Part shown: positions 1-8,041 of the stretch, piece after piece
Layout: every line of letters starts with the position of its first letter
How positions within the stretch are numbered: the first letter of the stretch is position 1
NCBI GenBank assembly: GCA_042408875.1
Contig: JBHOQS010000021.1
Location: 60,858 to 124,857, forward strand
DNA: 64,000 nucleotides
Direction of reading: 5' to 3'
Origin: JBHOQS01 sp042408875
Lineage (GTDB): Bacteria; Chloroflexota; UBA11872; JBHOQS01
Translations under genes and position numbers: made by a program
Notes under the pieces: model-generated
Database searches by the model: none
The model's input: the letters and a program-made list of their open reading frames with translations, nothing else
Told to the model about the DNA's origin: nothing

Positions 1-110
1 GCCTGAGCGGAGGACCAGGTAGCCGCCTTGCCGGAGCGCTGTCAGAGCACGCTAGAACAGGCTATGCCAGGCAATTGCGCGCGCTGCATCACGCCGGGTT
101 TACTTATCAC

Positions 111-890
111 ATGGCCTGGCGGTACCGGCGTGACTTTTATGTTGAGATTTCGATGGCCGCGCAGCGCTCGGCCAGGGAGATCGTGCCGATCGTGCTCGCG
201 CTGGTGCGCCCGCGCTCGGTCGTCGATGTCGGCTGCGGCACCGGCGCCTGGCTGGCGGTCTTCCAAGAGTACGGTGTGCCGGAGGTGCTGGGCATCGACG
301 GTGCACACGTCCCGCCGGAGCTGCTCGAAGTGCCCGCAGACCGCTTCCTGGCCCGTGACCTGGCTCGACCGCTGCATCTGGAGCAGCGCTTCGATCTGGT
401 GCTGGCCCTGGAGGTTGCTGAGCATCTGCCGCCGTCATGCGCCGGCACTTTCGTCGAGAGCCTGGCCGGGCTCGGGCCGCTGGTGCTGTTCTCGGCGGCC
501 ATCCCCTTCCAAGGCGGCCTGCATCATGTAAATGAGCAATGGCCGACATACTGGGCCGGGCTCTTCGCCGCGCAGGGTTTCGTACCAGTCGACTGCATTC
601 GCCCGCGCGTCTGGGAGAATGCGCGGGTGCAGTGGTGGTATGCCCAGAACACGCTGCTCTATGCACATCGGGATGCCCTAGCAAGCAACCCGGCGCTGCG
701 ATGCGCCTATGAGGCTTCTGCCGGCCGGCCGCTCAACCTGGTGCATCCCCGGCACTACCTGGGCACCGCGGACCTGCGCACCATCGGGCCACGACGGCTG
801 CTCGCCGCGCTGCCGGGCGCCCTCTGGCGCAGAGTCTGGCGCCCGCTGAGCGCGCCTGGGGTCAGACCAAGTAGCGCAGGCCGAGATTGA
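111..890 (+). CDS. Class I SAM-dependent methyltransferase
   Basis: The protein shows the SAM-binding motif I VVDVGCGTGAWLAVF near its N-terminus, an acidic motif II (LGIDGAHV) and the ALEVAEHLPP stretch typical of small class I methyltransferases of the Methyltransf_23/25 type. The substrate cannot be told from sequence. The reading frame is open to the left edge of the window, so the true start may lie at the TTG at 75 or outside; I chose the ATG at 111 because MAWRYRRDFY begins the conserved part. Its last 29 bases overlap the convergent gene on the minus strand. No neighbour identifies a pathway. Confidence 0.75.
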   Translation: MAWRYRRDFYVEISMAAQRSAREIVPIVLALVRPRSVVDVGCGTGAWLAVFQEYGVPEVLGIDGAHVPPELLEVPADRFLARDLARPLHLEQRFDLVLALEVAEHLPPSCAGTFVESLAGLGPLVLFSAAIPFQGGLHHVNEQWPTYWAGLFAAQGFVPVDCIRPRVWENARVQWWYAQNTLLYAHRDALASNPALRCAYEASAGRPLNLVHPRHYLGTADLRTIGPRRLLAALPGALWRRVWRPLSAPGVRPSSAGRD

Positions 891-1395
891 GTAACTGCGC
901 CTGTCCCTCAGCGGTTGTGCCGGTTTCGAGCATCGTGGCGAGAGCGCAGAGAACGTACCCGCGCAGGTCGCCGGCTTCCTGGCTGGAGCTCCGATCGAAC
1001 ACGGTCGGTCCGAGCTGTACCGTCAGGCCCAGCAAGTTGGCTGTCTGAGGGGTGAACTGGATATGCAGGGTCTGGCAGGTTCCCTGGATCACGGCAACGG
1101 GCAGGATGAGCGAGACGTCTGAGACCGCCCGCGCCTCATTTGACTGCGCGTCGGTGAGCGTGCCGGTGAGTGTGCCTACCGCAACGAGCTGCTCATCCTG
1201 CGTCGAGAACTGGCGGATGCCGAAGGTGCCAGCGAACGACCCGCCGTCGTACGTTCCGGACACATCCACCGCCGGGCTAGGGGTGGAGCCGGCTGCAGCC
1301 GGATCAGACTGTGCCATGGCCGGCTGGAGCGCCCCGACTGCCAGCAGTGCGGCGAGACCGGCCGTGGCCATGAGCCTTCGCACGTGCGGATGCAT
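862..1395 (-). CDS. Small secreted protein of unknown function
   Basis: A 177-aa protein. It begins with an n-region MHPHVRR, a hydrophobic stretch (LMATAGLAALLAVGAL) and a signal-peptidase I type site AMAQ-S, so it is probably exported. The mature part is rich in Gly, Thr and Ser, with alternating hydrophobic residues that suggest a beta-sandwich, and has two Cys residues. The ATG at 1395 is preceded by a strong Shine-Dalgarno sequence (AAGGAGGAAGCC), which decides this start over longer versions of the frame. I do not recognise the family. Confidence 0.65.
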   Translation of the reverse strand: MHPHVRRLMATAGLAALLAVGALQPAMAQSDPAAAGSTPSPAVDVSGTYDGGSFAGTFGIRQFSTQDEQLVAVGTLTGTLTDAQSNEARAVSDVSLILPVAVIQGTCQTLHIQFTPQTANLLGLTVQLGPTVFDRSSSQEAGDLRGYVLCALATMLETGTTAEGQAQLLNLGLRYLV

Positions 1396-1819
1396 GGCTT
1401 CCTCCTTGACAATGTTTCGCTGCCCGCAGCACGAGTACCGCGGTGCGGTACATGGAGCTCTGGTACTCGTTTCGGGCGTAGACAGGATAGCATACGTCCG
1501 CGGCGGGTTTGATAGGGAACGGTTGCGCCGGGATGAACGAACGGTTAATGCCCGAGCCGTGGCACGGCCAATCCTCCTGCCTGAGCGGCAAGAACGATCA
1601 TCGGCAGCAAGCCGTTCCCCACGAGCACCTGCCTGAACGGTCCCCGCCGGTACAGCAGGCCCTTCGCCAGACGCCATACACGGGCACATGATACAATCCT
1701 GCCCGTAGCCAGTGCGCCAGGCGGATCGCGACGCCCATGACAGTGCAATCCTGCATCCTGTCAGCACATCCGGCCATACACAACGGTGCACATGGACAAT
1801 GGACAACGGTGATGCTGCT
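1396..1819. other. Divergent intergenic region, no gene seen
   Basis: This 424-base stretch separates the secreted protein (minus) from the NUDIX gene (plus) and should hold both promoters. A short inverted repeat CGGGCA/TGCCCG lies near 1680-1705 around a TACAAT-like hexamer. Towards the NUDIX start the sequence becomes repetitive (ACAACGGTG at 1780-1788 and 1803-1811, ATGGACAATGGAC between them). No convincing coding sequence. Confidence 0.4.
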
Positions 1820-2401
1820 ATGCGCCGTAAACCTGCTGATCTGCGGCCCTGGACCACCGTATCGAGTCGGCCGGTTTACCGCAACAGGTGGATCTCCGTG
1901 CGAGAGGACGTAGTTGCGCTCCCCGACGGCCGCACGACCATCTACGGTGTAGTCACTATGGGGCGCGCCGTGGGCGTGGTGCCGCTCCTTGCAGATGGAC
2001 GCGTGGTGCTGGTACGGCAATGGCGCTATGTCTCAAGGGAGGCGCGGTGGGAGATCCCGACCGGCGGGGCTCGTCCAGAGGAGAGCCTGGAAGAGGCTGC
2101 CCAGCGCGAGCTCGCCGAAGAGACCGGCTACATGGCCGGCCGCCTGACCTACCTCGCCACGTTCTATTCGAGCAAGTCGGTGTGTGACGAGACCTGTTAC
2201 CTCTACCTCGGCGAGCAGCTCACGCCGGTGGAGACACATCAGGAGGACGAGACCGAGTTCCTCGAGGTACACGCCTTCCCCTTCGCCGAGGCGCTCGACC
2301 TGGTGGGCCGTTCCGAAATCCGCGATGCGATGAGCGTGATCGGGCTCTTTCACGCTGGCCGGCGGCTAGGCGCTCTGGGAACCACCCTACCTGGGAGGTG
2401 A
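1820..2401 (+). CDS. NUDIX hydrolase, ADP-ribose pyrophosphatase-like
   Basis: The protein carries a complete NUDIX box (G-x5-E-x7-REL-x-EE-x-GY, within GGARPEESLEEAAQRELAEE), which binds the catalytic divalent metal. The preceding strand WEIPTGG and the N-terminal part SRPVYRNRWISVREDVV resemble ADP-ribose pyrophosphatases, which split ADP-ribose into AMP and ribose-5-phosphate. It is first in a tight operon with a macro-domain protein (4-base gap) and a HAD protein, which supports an ADP-ribose substrate. The start is uncertain: ATG 1820 is used here, but ATG 1799 and longer versions of the frame exist. Confidence 0.85.
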   Translation: MRRKPADLRPWTTVSSRPVYRNRWISVREDVVALPDGRTTIYGVVTMGRAVGVVPLLADGRVVLVRQWRYVSREARWEIPTGGARPEESLEEAAQRELAEETGYMAGRLTYLATFYSSKSVCDETCYLYLGEQLTPVETHQEDETEFLEVHAFPFAEALDLVGRSEIRDAMSVIGLFHAGRRLGALGTTLPGR

Positions 2402-2405
2402 AGCG

Positions 2406-2963
2406 ATGTCGCAGGCGATGCCGACTGAGGTACAGATCAATGGCCGGACCCTGCGCCTGATGCAGGGGGATATTACGACTGTTCAGGCCGACGCGATCGT
2501 CAACGCCGCCAATACGAGCCTGCGTGGAGGCGGCGGTGTGGACGGCGCGATCCATCGCGCTGGGGGGTCAGCGATCCTGGAGGAGTGCATGCGTTTCCCA
2601 GGCTGCCCGACCGGTGAGGCGCGCATGACCACCGGAGGCCGCCTGCCGGCTAGGCATGTCATTCACACAGTCGGCCCGATCTGGCGCGGCGGCACCGCCG
2701 ATGAAGACGCCCTGCTGGCGTCGGCCTATCGCTCCAGCCTGAGCCTGGCCGAGCAGTTTGGCCTGCGCACGATTGCCTTCCCCTCGATCAGCACCGGGGC
2801 CTATGGCTTTCCGATCGAGCGGGCCGCCCGCATTGCGCTACGCGCCGCGCTGGATCACCTGCGCATCGGCGGCTCGCTGGACACGATCACGTTTGTGCTC
2901 TTCAGCGCCCATGATCTGGAGGTCTACCGGCAGGCCCTGGCCGAGCTGGCAGCGCGCGCATGA
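2406..2963 (+). CDS. Macro-domain protein, O-acetyl-ADP-ribose deacetylase-like
   Basis: A 185-aa single macro domain. Hallmarks are GDITTVQADAIVNAAN (adenine and ribose binding), the glycine-rich loop RGGGGVDGAIHRAGG, PTGEARMTTGG, and SISTGAYGFP (phosphate loop). Members of this MacroD/YmdB group hydrolyse O-acetyl-ADP-ribose or remove ADP-ribose from proteins. A GGGAGGTG ribosome-binding site overlaps the stop codon of the NUDIX gene, so the two are probably translationally coupled. The stop overlaps the next start (ATGA). The product ADP-ribose is the expected substrate of the upstream NUDIX enzyme. Confidence 0.92.
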   Translation: MSQAMPTEVQINGRTLRLMQGDITTVQADAIVNAANTSLRGGGGVDGAIHRAGGSAILEECMRFPGCPTGEARMTTGGRLPARHVIHTVGPIWRGGTADEDALLASAYRSSLSLAEQFGLRTIAFPSISTGAYGFPIERAARIALRAALDHLRIGGSLDTITFVLFSAHDLEVYRQALAELAARA

Positions 2964-3433
2964 TCGAAATCGAGATCCCCGGCCGCGGCCAGCTGGCCCT
3001 AGCGCACCTGGTCCTGGATGTGAACGGCACGCTGGCCGTGGATGGAACGCTGCTGCCCGGCGTGCTGGAGCGAGCGCAGCGGCTGCGCGCACAGCTCCAG
3101 GTAGCGATGCTCACGGCCGATACCTATGGCCGCCAGGCCGAGCTCGACCGGCAGCTCGGGTTCGCTGCCCACCGCCTCCAGCCAGGGCAGCCAGAAGCCG
3201 CGCAGAAGGCGGCCTTCGTGCGCTCCCTGGGCGCGGAGCGCACCGCCGCCATCGGCAACGGGGCGAACGACGCGGAGATGCTCCGCGTTGCTGCGCTGGG
3301 CATTGCCGTGCTCGAAAGCGAGGGGACATCGGTCGAGGCGCTGCTGGCGGCCGACATTGCCGTGCGCAGCATCACCGATGCCCTCGATCTCCTGCTCCAG
3401 CCGCGCCGGCTGGTGGCGACGCTACGGCGCTGA
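2960..3433 (+). CDS. HAD-superfamily phosphatase, soluble P-type-ATPase-like
   Basis: A 157-aa minimal HAD domain without a cap. Motif I reads LDVNGT, with the nucleophile Asp but Asn in place of the usual second Asp; motif II is MLTADTYG; motif IV is IGNGANDAEM. This matches the family called soluble P-type ATPase (COG4087). The changed second Asp fits that family but would alter the general acid/base step compared with classical HAD phosphatases. Its ATG overlaps the macro-domain stop, so the three genes form one operon. A role in handling phosphorylated ribose or nucleotide breakdown products is inference only. Confidence 0.8.
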   Translation: MIEIEIPGRGQLALAHLVLDVNGTLAVDGTLLPGVLERAQRLRAQLQVAMLTADTYGRQAELDRQLGFAAHRLQPGQPEAAQKAAFVRSLGAERTAAIGNGANDAEMLRVAALGIAVLESEGTSVEALLAADIAVRSITDALDLLLQPRRLVATLRR

Positions 3434-3458
3434 CGTGATTGGAGAGGCCATAGTCTCA

Positions 3459-3552
3459 AGTCTAATGTTGTAGTCTAATGTTGTGTAAGTGAACATGACA
3501 TTCGCGCCTCATCGGTCGTATAGTTCCATTAGTTCCATAACGTAGTTCCATA
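3459..3552. repeat. Leader tandem repeats upstream of the MazG-like gene
   Basis: Two AT-rich repeat blocks. Block 1 is AGTCTAATGTTGT repeated twice without a gap (3459-3471, 3472-3484). Block 2 has TAGTTCCAT three times (3521-3529, 3530-3538, 3543-3551). They fill the gap between the HAD gene and the pyrophosphohydrolase start at 3609. Confidence 0.8.
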
Positions 3553-3608
3553 GTCGTCGTGCACCACCACGACCAGCTGTGATCGTCAAAACACAGCAGG
3601 ACACAGCG

Positions 3609-4007
3609 ATGAAACCAGACAGCTTCGATCCCTTCGCTGCCGTCTTAGCGTTCCACCGCCGCTGTGGCATCCTGATTGGAGAGCGACCGGCGCTGCCGGC
3701 GGCAGAGGTCGTGGCGCTGCGGCAGCGCCTGATTGCTGAAGAAGTCGCCGAACTCGAGGAAGCGCTGCAACGAGGCGACCTGGCCGAGGTCGCCGATGCG
3801 CTGGCCGACCTGCTGTACGTGACGTATGGCGCAGCGATCTCGTTCGGCATTGATATTCGCCCGATCTTCGCAGCAGTGCATCGTGCCAACATGGCCAAGG
3901 CCGGGGGCCCGCGGCGCGCCGATGGGAAGCTCCTCAAGCCCGACGGCTGGCAGCCGCCTGACCATCGGCCCGCGCTGGAACAGATGCGACTTCCGGTGAA
4001 AGAGTAA
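3609..4007 (+). CDS. MazG-like / phosphoribosyl-ATP pyrophosphohydrolase-like protein
   Basis: The helical core carries the all-alpha NTP-pyrophosphatase signature E-E-x-x-E with a later E-x-x-D (EEVAELEEALQ ... EVADALADLLYV), which binds magnesium. The ending (HRANMAKAGGPRRADGKLLKPDGW) matches the small PRA-PH-like proteins common in phages and bacteria that are believed to hydrolyse nucleoside triphosphates. A true HisE role is less likely because no histidine genes are near. The ATG at 3609 is chosen because AGGA sits 7 bases upstream; a GTG 30 bases earlier is possible. Confidence 0.85.
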   Translation: MKPDSFDPFAAVLAFHRRCGILIGERPALPAAEVVALRQRLIAEEVAELEEALQRGDLAEVADALADLLYVTYGAAISFGIDIRPIFAAVHRANMAKAGGPRRADGKLLKPDGWQPPDHRPALEQMRLPVKE

Positions 4008-4179
4008 TTGGTGAGGGGGTTGCGCCTGCGTTTGGCCAGGAGTAGAATTGAGCGTGCGGAAGTGTGTCTGAGAGGTATGTCGCTCGGGTAGTGGCTGGTC
4101 GTTGTGGTAAGTGTACACAGGTTCTTCACACGACGGCCTGCGGGATGGGTGCTCATCACCAGCGCGGAGGAGCTAGCAC

Positions 4180-4557
4180 ATGGCAGTTGCCACGGAGCCG
4201 ATCATCAGCCTAACCGAGGCTGCGGTGAACCAGCTCAAAGAGATCCTGGCCAAGAAGGGTAATCCGGACCTGAGCCTGCGGATCGCCGTGTATCCCGGCG
4301 GCTGCTCGGGGTTCCAGTACTATATGGCTCTCGACGACACGCAGAACGAGGACGACCTGGTTTTCGAGGTCAATGGCATTCGGGTCGTCGTCGATGAGCT
4401 GAGCTCAACCCTGCTGGAAGGCAGCCAGGTTGACTACATCGATAGCCTGATGGGCGGCGGCTTTGCCGTGCACAATCCGAATGCGGTCTCGACCTGCGGC
4501 TGCGGCCACTCCTTCCGCACGCAGGAGCAGGCAGGCAACGCCCAGCGCTGCCATTAG
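4180..4557 (+). CDS. erpA: A-type iron-sulfur cluster carrier (IscA/ErpA/HesB family)
   Basis: A 125-aa protein with the three conserved cysteines of A-type carriers: one in PGGCSGFQY and two in the C-terminal CGCGHSF. It is expected to receive and pass on [2Fe-2S] or [4Fe-4S] clusters to apo-proteins in the cytoplasm. Length and motif order are normal. A GGAGGAG ribosome-binding site precedes the ATG. It stands alone, with no isc or suf genes near, and is followed by a strong palindromic terminator. ErpA versus IscA cannot be separated here. Confidence 0.9.
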   Translation: MAVATEPIISLTEAAVNQLKEILAKKGNPDLSLRIAVYPGGCSGFQYYMALDDTQNEDDLVFEVNGIRVVVDELSSTLLEGSQVDYIDSLMGGGFAVHNPNAVSTCGCGHSFRTQEQAGNAQRCH

Positions 4558-4645
4558 CCCCCATGCATGTCCTCAGGAGCGCGGCCGGGCTGATGGCTGG
4601 CTGCCCAACAATCGCTGACGATCGGGCGACGCACGGGTGAACCAG

Positions 4646-4675
4646 ACGGCCTCTGGCGGATCCGCCAGAGGCCGT
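4646..4675. terminator. Perfect 30-bp palindrome, bidirectional terminator
   Basis: ACGGCCTCTGGCGGA is followed at once by its exact reverse complement (15 bp arms), then TTTCGT. It lies between the convergent erpA (plus) and aminotransferase (minus) genes. The hairpin is strong but the T run is only three bases. Confidence 0.8.
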
Positions 4676-4720
4676 TTCGTGTGTATCCCGATCCTTCTGG
4701 CTGTTCCCAGCCTTGTCCGC

Positions 4721-6025
4721 TCACGCACTATGTCGGCGCACGAAGCGGTGCATGCGCTCGAGAGCCCGTTCCAGGTTCTCGATCGAGCTGCCGTAGCACA
4801 CGCGCACGTGGCCCTCACCACTGGCGCCAAACGCGCTGCCAGGTACGACTGAGACTTTCTCCTCGAACAGCAGCCGCTCGGAGAACTCCATAGAGGAAAG
4901 CCCGGTGCAGGCGATGCTGGGAAAGGCGTAGAACGCTCCCTGAGGCTCGTGGCAGCTCAGGCCGATCTCGTTGAGACCGTGTACGATCAAGCGCCGGCGC
5001 CGGTCGTACTCTGCTACCATACGCTGGACGTCGGCCTCACCGCAGCGCAGTGCCGCAATGGCGGCGTACTGGCTGGGCGTCGGCGCGCACATCGTGGCGT
5101 ACTGGTGCACTTTCATCATACCCTCGAGGATGTCCGCCGGCGCACAGGCATAGCCTAACCGCCAGCCGGTCATGGCATAGGCCTTTGAGAAGCCGTTGAG
5201 CAAGATCGTGCGCTCCCGCAGCCCCGGCACAGACGGCACGCAGGTATGCGGCACGCCGTACGTCAGGCGGTCGTAGATCTCGTCTGAGATCACGTAGAGA
5301 TCATGCTCGATTACCAGGCGGGCGATCTGCTCGAGCTCAGCGCGCTCGAGCACAGCGCCCGTCGGATTGCAAGGGAAGCCCAGCAGCAGCACCTTGGTCT
5401 TGTTCGTGATGGCGGCGCGCACCGCCTCAGCCTTCAGCCGGAAGCCGTCCTCCGCCCGCGTGGGCACCGGCACCGCGGTGCCACCAGCCAGCACCGTGAG
5501 TGGCTGGTAGGAGACGTAGGTCGGCTCCGGGATGATCACCTCGTCGCCGGGATCGAGCAGCGCCCGCAAGGCGATGTCCAGACCCTCGCTCACTCCGGTG
5601 GTCACGATGATCTCCGTCGCCGGGTCGTAGGAGACACCATACAACCGCCCAAGATGTTCGGCGATCGCCGCGCGCAGTTCCGGCAGGCCGTAGTTGGACG
5701 TGTAGTGCGTCTCGCCCGCGTACAGGCTGTCCACGCCTCGCTGGAGGATATGCCGCGGCGTGACGAAGTCCGGCTCCCCGACGGACAGGGAGATGACATC
5801 CTCCATGGTAGTCATGATGTCAAAGAAGCGCCGGATGCCAGAGGCAGGGATGGCACGTACCCGCCGCGAGAGGACCCTCTGGCGCGGCCGGGTGCCGGAG
5901 GAAGCTACGCCTGCCAGGTTCGGCTCCGCAGGGGGACGGTGATTGGGTACGTCGGACGGATCAGCCTGCTGCGTTCCCTGCTGTGCCGGTGCTACTCCCC
6001 CGGCGGGCGTCTGTTCACTCGTCAT
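4721..6025 (-). CDS. Pyridoxal-phosphate aminotransferase, class I/II
   Basis: A 434-aa fold-type I aminotransferase. It has the PLP-lysine motif NGFSKAYAMTGWRLGY, the Asn-Pro-Thr-Gly loop (GFPCNPTGAVL) and DEIYDRLTYG. Best guess is an aspartate or alanine/aromatic transaminase; the true amino donor is not visible. About 55 residues before the catalytic core are Pro/Gln-rich and probably disordered. I start at ATG 6025, next to GGAAACG and just inside a block of leader repeats, rather than at the far upstream start that would overlap gatA. Confidence 0.88.
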   Translation of the reverse strand: MTSEQTPAGGVAPAQQGTQQADPSDVPNHRPPAEPNLAGVASSGTRPRQRVLSRRVRAIPASGIRRFFDIMTTMEDVISLSVGEPDFVTPRHILQRGVDSLYAGETHYTSNYGLPELRAAIAEHLGRLYGVSYDPATEIIVTTGVSEGLDIALRALLDPGDEVIIPEPTYVSYQPLTVLAGGTAVPVPTRAEDGFRLKAEAVRAAITNKTKVLLLGFPCNPTGAVLERAELEQIARLVIEHDLYVISDEIYDRLTYGVPHTCVPSVPGLRERTILLNGFSKAYAMTGWRLGYACAPADILEGMMKVHQYATMCAPTPSQYAAIAALRCGEADVQRMVAEYDRRRRLIVHGLNEIGLSCHEPQGAFYAFPSIACTGLSSMEFSERLLFEEKVSVVPGSAFGASGEGHVRVCYGSSIENLERALERMHRFVRRHSA

Positions 6026-6038
6026 CGTTTCCTTTTCT

Positions 6039-6080
6039 CTGTGCTCCGATTTCTTCGTGCTCCGATCCTCTGTGCTCCGA
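6039..6080 (-). repeat. Leader tandem repeat upstream of the aminotransferase
   Basis: Three copies of TGTGCTCCGA or CGTGCTCCGA about 14-16 bases apart (6039-6050, 6055-6066, 6069-6080). On the minus strand they read as ATCGGAGCAC units that end about a dozen bases before the start codon, with the ribosome-binding site between. Confidence 0.8.
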
Positions 6081-6162
6081 GGATAGGGAGCCCCCTGGAG
6101 AAGCGCCTTCTGAGCGTCACCGAGGACGCTCGCCTCGCTGCGCGGTTGATAGAGAGCACGCT

Positions 6163-7632
6163 CTAGGCAGTCTCCAGCTTCGGCTTCTCCAGATGGAAAG
6201 AAGTGCTCTGCTCGTAGGCGTAGGCTACACACAAGAGGGTGCTCTCGTCAAATGGCTTGCCAATGAGTTGCAGGCCAACCGGCAGGCCGCCGGCGAAGCC
6301 ACAGGGCACGGAGATACCGGCGATGCCGGCGATGTTGATCGGCAACGTGCAGACGTCAGAAAGGTACATCTGCAGGGGATCCTGCGTCTTCTCCCCTAGC
6401 CGGAAGGCCACAGTCGGTGACGTCGGCGTGGCGATGACATCGACGCGCTCGAACGCCTGATCGAAGTCCTGCTTGATCAACGTGCGCACCTTCTGCGCTT
6501 TCACATAGTAGGCATCATAGTAGCCGGACGAGAGCGCGTAGGTGCCCAGCATGATGCGGCGCTTGACCTCCGGGCCAAAGCCGAACTGCCGGGTGGCGTT
6601 GTACGCCTCCCAGAGCTCCTCTTTTTCCAGCACCGAGTAGCCATACTTTATGCCGTCGTAGCGCGCCAGGTTCGAGCTGGCCTCTGCCGGGGCGATGATA
6701 TAGTACGTGGCCAGAGCATAGTCGGTGTGCGGCAGCGAGATCTCGACGATCTCAGCGCCCAGACGGCCGAGTTGCTCGATCGCCTCGCGCACACGCGCCT
6801 CCACCTCCGGCTGCATGCCAGTGACGAAGTATTCCTTCGGCACCCCCACACGCAAGCCGCGGATGTCGCCGGTGAGCGCAGCGCGGTAGTCTGGCACCGG
6901 CATATCCGCGCTGGTGGAGTCGTGAGGATCATGGCCGGCGATGGCCTGCATGACGATGGCGCAGTCAGTCACGTCTTTCGTAAGCGGGCCGATCTGGTCG
7001 AGCGAGGAGGCGAAGGCCACCAGACCGTAGCGGGAGACGCGCCCGTAGGTCGGCTTCAGCCCCACGATGCCGCACAGCGCCGCCGGCTGCCGGATAGAGC
7101 CTCCAGTGTCGGAGCCCAGCGAAAAGAGACATTCGTCAGCAGCTACGGCTGCCGCAGAGCCGCCGCTGGAGCCGCCGGGCACCCGCTCCAGGTCCCACGG
7201 GTTGCGTGTGGGGAAGAACGCCGAGTTCTCGGTGGACGAGCCCATGGCGAACTCGTCCATGTTGGTCTTGCCCAGCAGCACGGCCCCGGCCTCGCGCAGC
7301 CGCCTGGCCACCGTGGCGTCGTACGGTGGCACGAAGTTCTCCAGCATGCGGGAGGAGCAGGTGGTCAGCACCCCGCGAGTGCAGATGACATCTTTGAGTG
7401 CCATGGGGATGCCGGTCAACGGGCCTGCCTCGCCCGCGGCGATGCGCCGGTCGGCCGCTTCGGCCTGCTCTTCGGCTAGCTCAGGCGTGACCGTGACAAA
7501 GCTGCGCACTTCGTTATCGACCTGGAGGATGCGCTCCAGGCAGGCACGCGTCAGCTCAACAGATGAGATCTCGCGCCGCGCCAGCAACTCGGCAGCGCGG
7601 GCGACAGTCAGGCGGTAGAGTTCCTCAGCCAT
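6163..7632 (-). CDS. gatA: Glutamyl-tRNA(Gln) amidotransferase subunit A
   Basis: A 489-aa amidase-signature enzyme. The Ser-cisSer-Lys machinery is visible as Lys in IPMALKDV and the serines of GGSSGGSAAAVAA and LGSDTGGSIRQPA. Within GatCAB it releases ammonia from glutamine to convert Glu-tRNA(Gln) or Asp-tRNA(Asn) to the amidated form. Sequence along its length (for example KTNMDEFAMGSSTENSAF and GLKPTYGRVSRYGLVAF) is typical GatA rather than a generic amidase. gatC lies 56 bases upstream in the same direction; gatB is not in the window. Confidence 0.97.
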   Translation of the reverse strand: MAEELYRLTVARAAELLARREISSVELTRACLERILQVDNEVRSFVTVTPELAEEQAEAADRRIAAGEAGPLTGIPMALKDVICTRGVLTTCSSRMLENFVPPYDATVARRLREAGAVLLGKTNMDEFAMGSSTENSAFFPTRNPWDLERVPGGSSGGSAAAVAADECLFSLGSDTGGSIRQPAALCGIVGLKPTYGRVSRYGLVAFASSLDQIGPLTKDVTDCAIVMQAIAGHDPHDSTSADMPVPDYRAALTGDIRGLRVGVPKEYFVTGMQPEVEARVREAIEQLGRLGAEIVEISLPHTDYALATYYIIAPAEASSNLARYDGIKYGYSVLEKEELWEAYNATRQFGFGPEVKRRIMLGTYALSSGYYDAYYVKAQKVRTLIKQDFDQAFERVDVIATPTSPTVAFRLGEKTQDPLQMYLSDVCTLPINIAGIAGISVPCGFAGGLPVGLQLIGKPFDESTLLCVAYAYEQSTSFHLEKPKLETA

Positions 7633-7688
7633 CTGCGTTCAGCACCGGATGCGCCGGCTGATGCGGACTGGATGCCGCGCCGTGCAAC

Positions 7689-7979
7689 CTACTCTTCCAG
7701 CACCGCCGGCACGCGGAAGTAGTTCTCCTCGCGGCGCGGCGCATTCAGCAGCACGTCCTCCACATCCATCGACGGGCGCGGCACATCCTCATCGAAGACG
7801 TTGCTGAGCATGGTCACCTGGGCGGTCGGCGGGATCGCCGCAGTATCCAGCTGCTGGAGCTGTTGGAAGTGATCGAGCACGCGGGAGAGCTGCTCCCTGA
7901 AGAGCTCAACCTCGTCCCCAGTGAGCCCGAGGCGGGCCAGGTACGCTACGTGTAAAACGTCCTCTCGGCTAAGCGGCAT
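7689..7979 (-). CDS. gatC: Glutamyl-tRNA(Gln) amidotransferase subunit C
   Basis: A 96-aa protein with the GatC pattern: MPLSREDVLHVAYLARLGL at the N-terminus, helices with FREQLSRVLDHFQQLQQLDT, then PTAQV and a C-terminal ENYFRVPAVLE. GatC wraps around GatA and GatB and stabilises the complex. It is first in a gatC-gatA pair. The ATG at 7979 is chosen because family members begin at this SREDV helix; the frame is open further upstream. Confidence 0.93.
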   Translation of the reverse strand: MPLSREDVLHVAYLARLGLTGDEVELFREQLSRVLDHFQQLQQLDTAAIPPTAQVTMLSNVFDEDVPRPSMDVEDVLLNAPRREENYFRVPAVLEE

Positions 7980-8041
7980 ACCAACCTCCCCATGACGTTC
8001 GCCACGCTGTAGTTGTGCCTCTCCTGCATGCACCCGGTAGA

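Noticed and set aside
6026..6232. Longer N-terminus of the aminotransferase
   Set aside because: It would run through the leader repeats and overlap gatA; a start with a ribosome-binding site exists at 6025.
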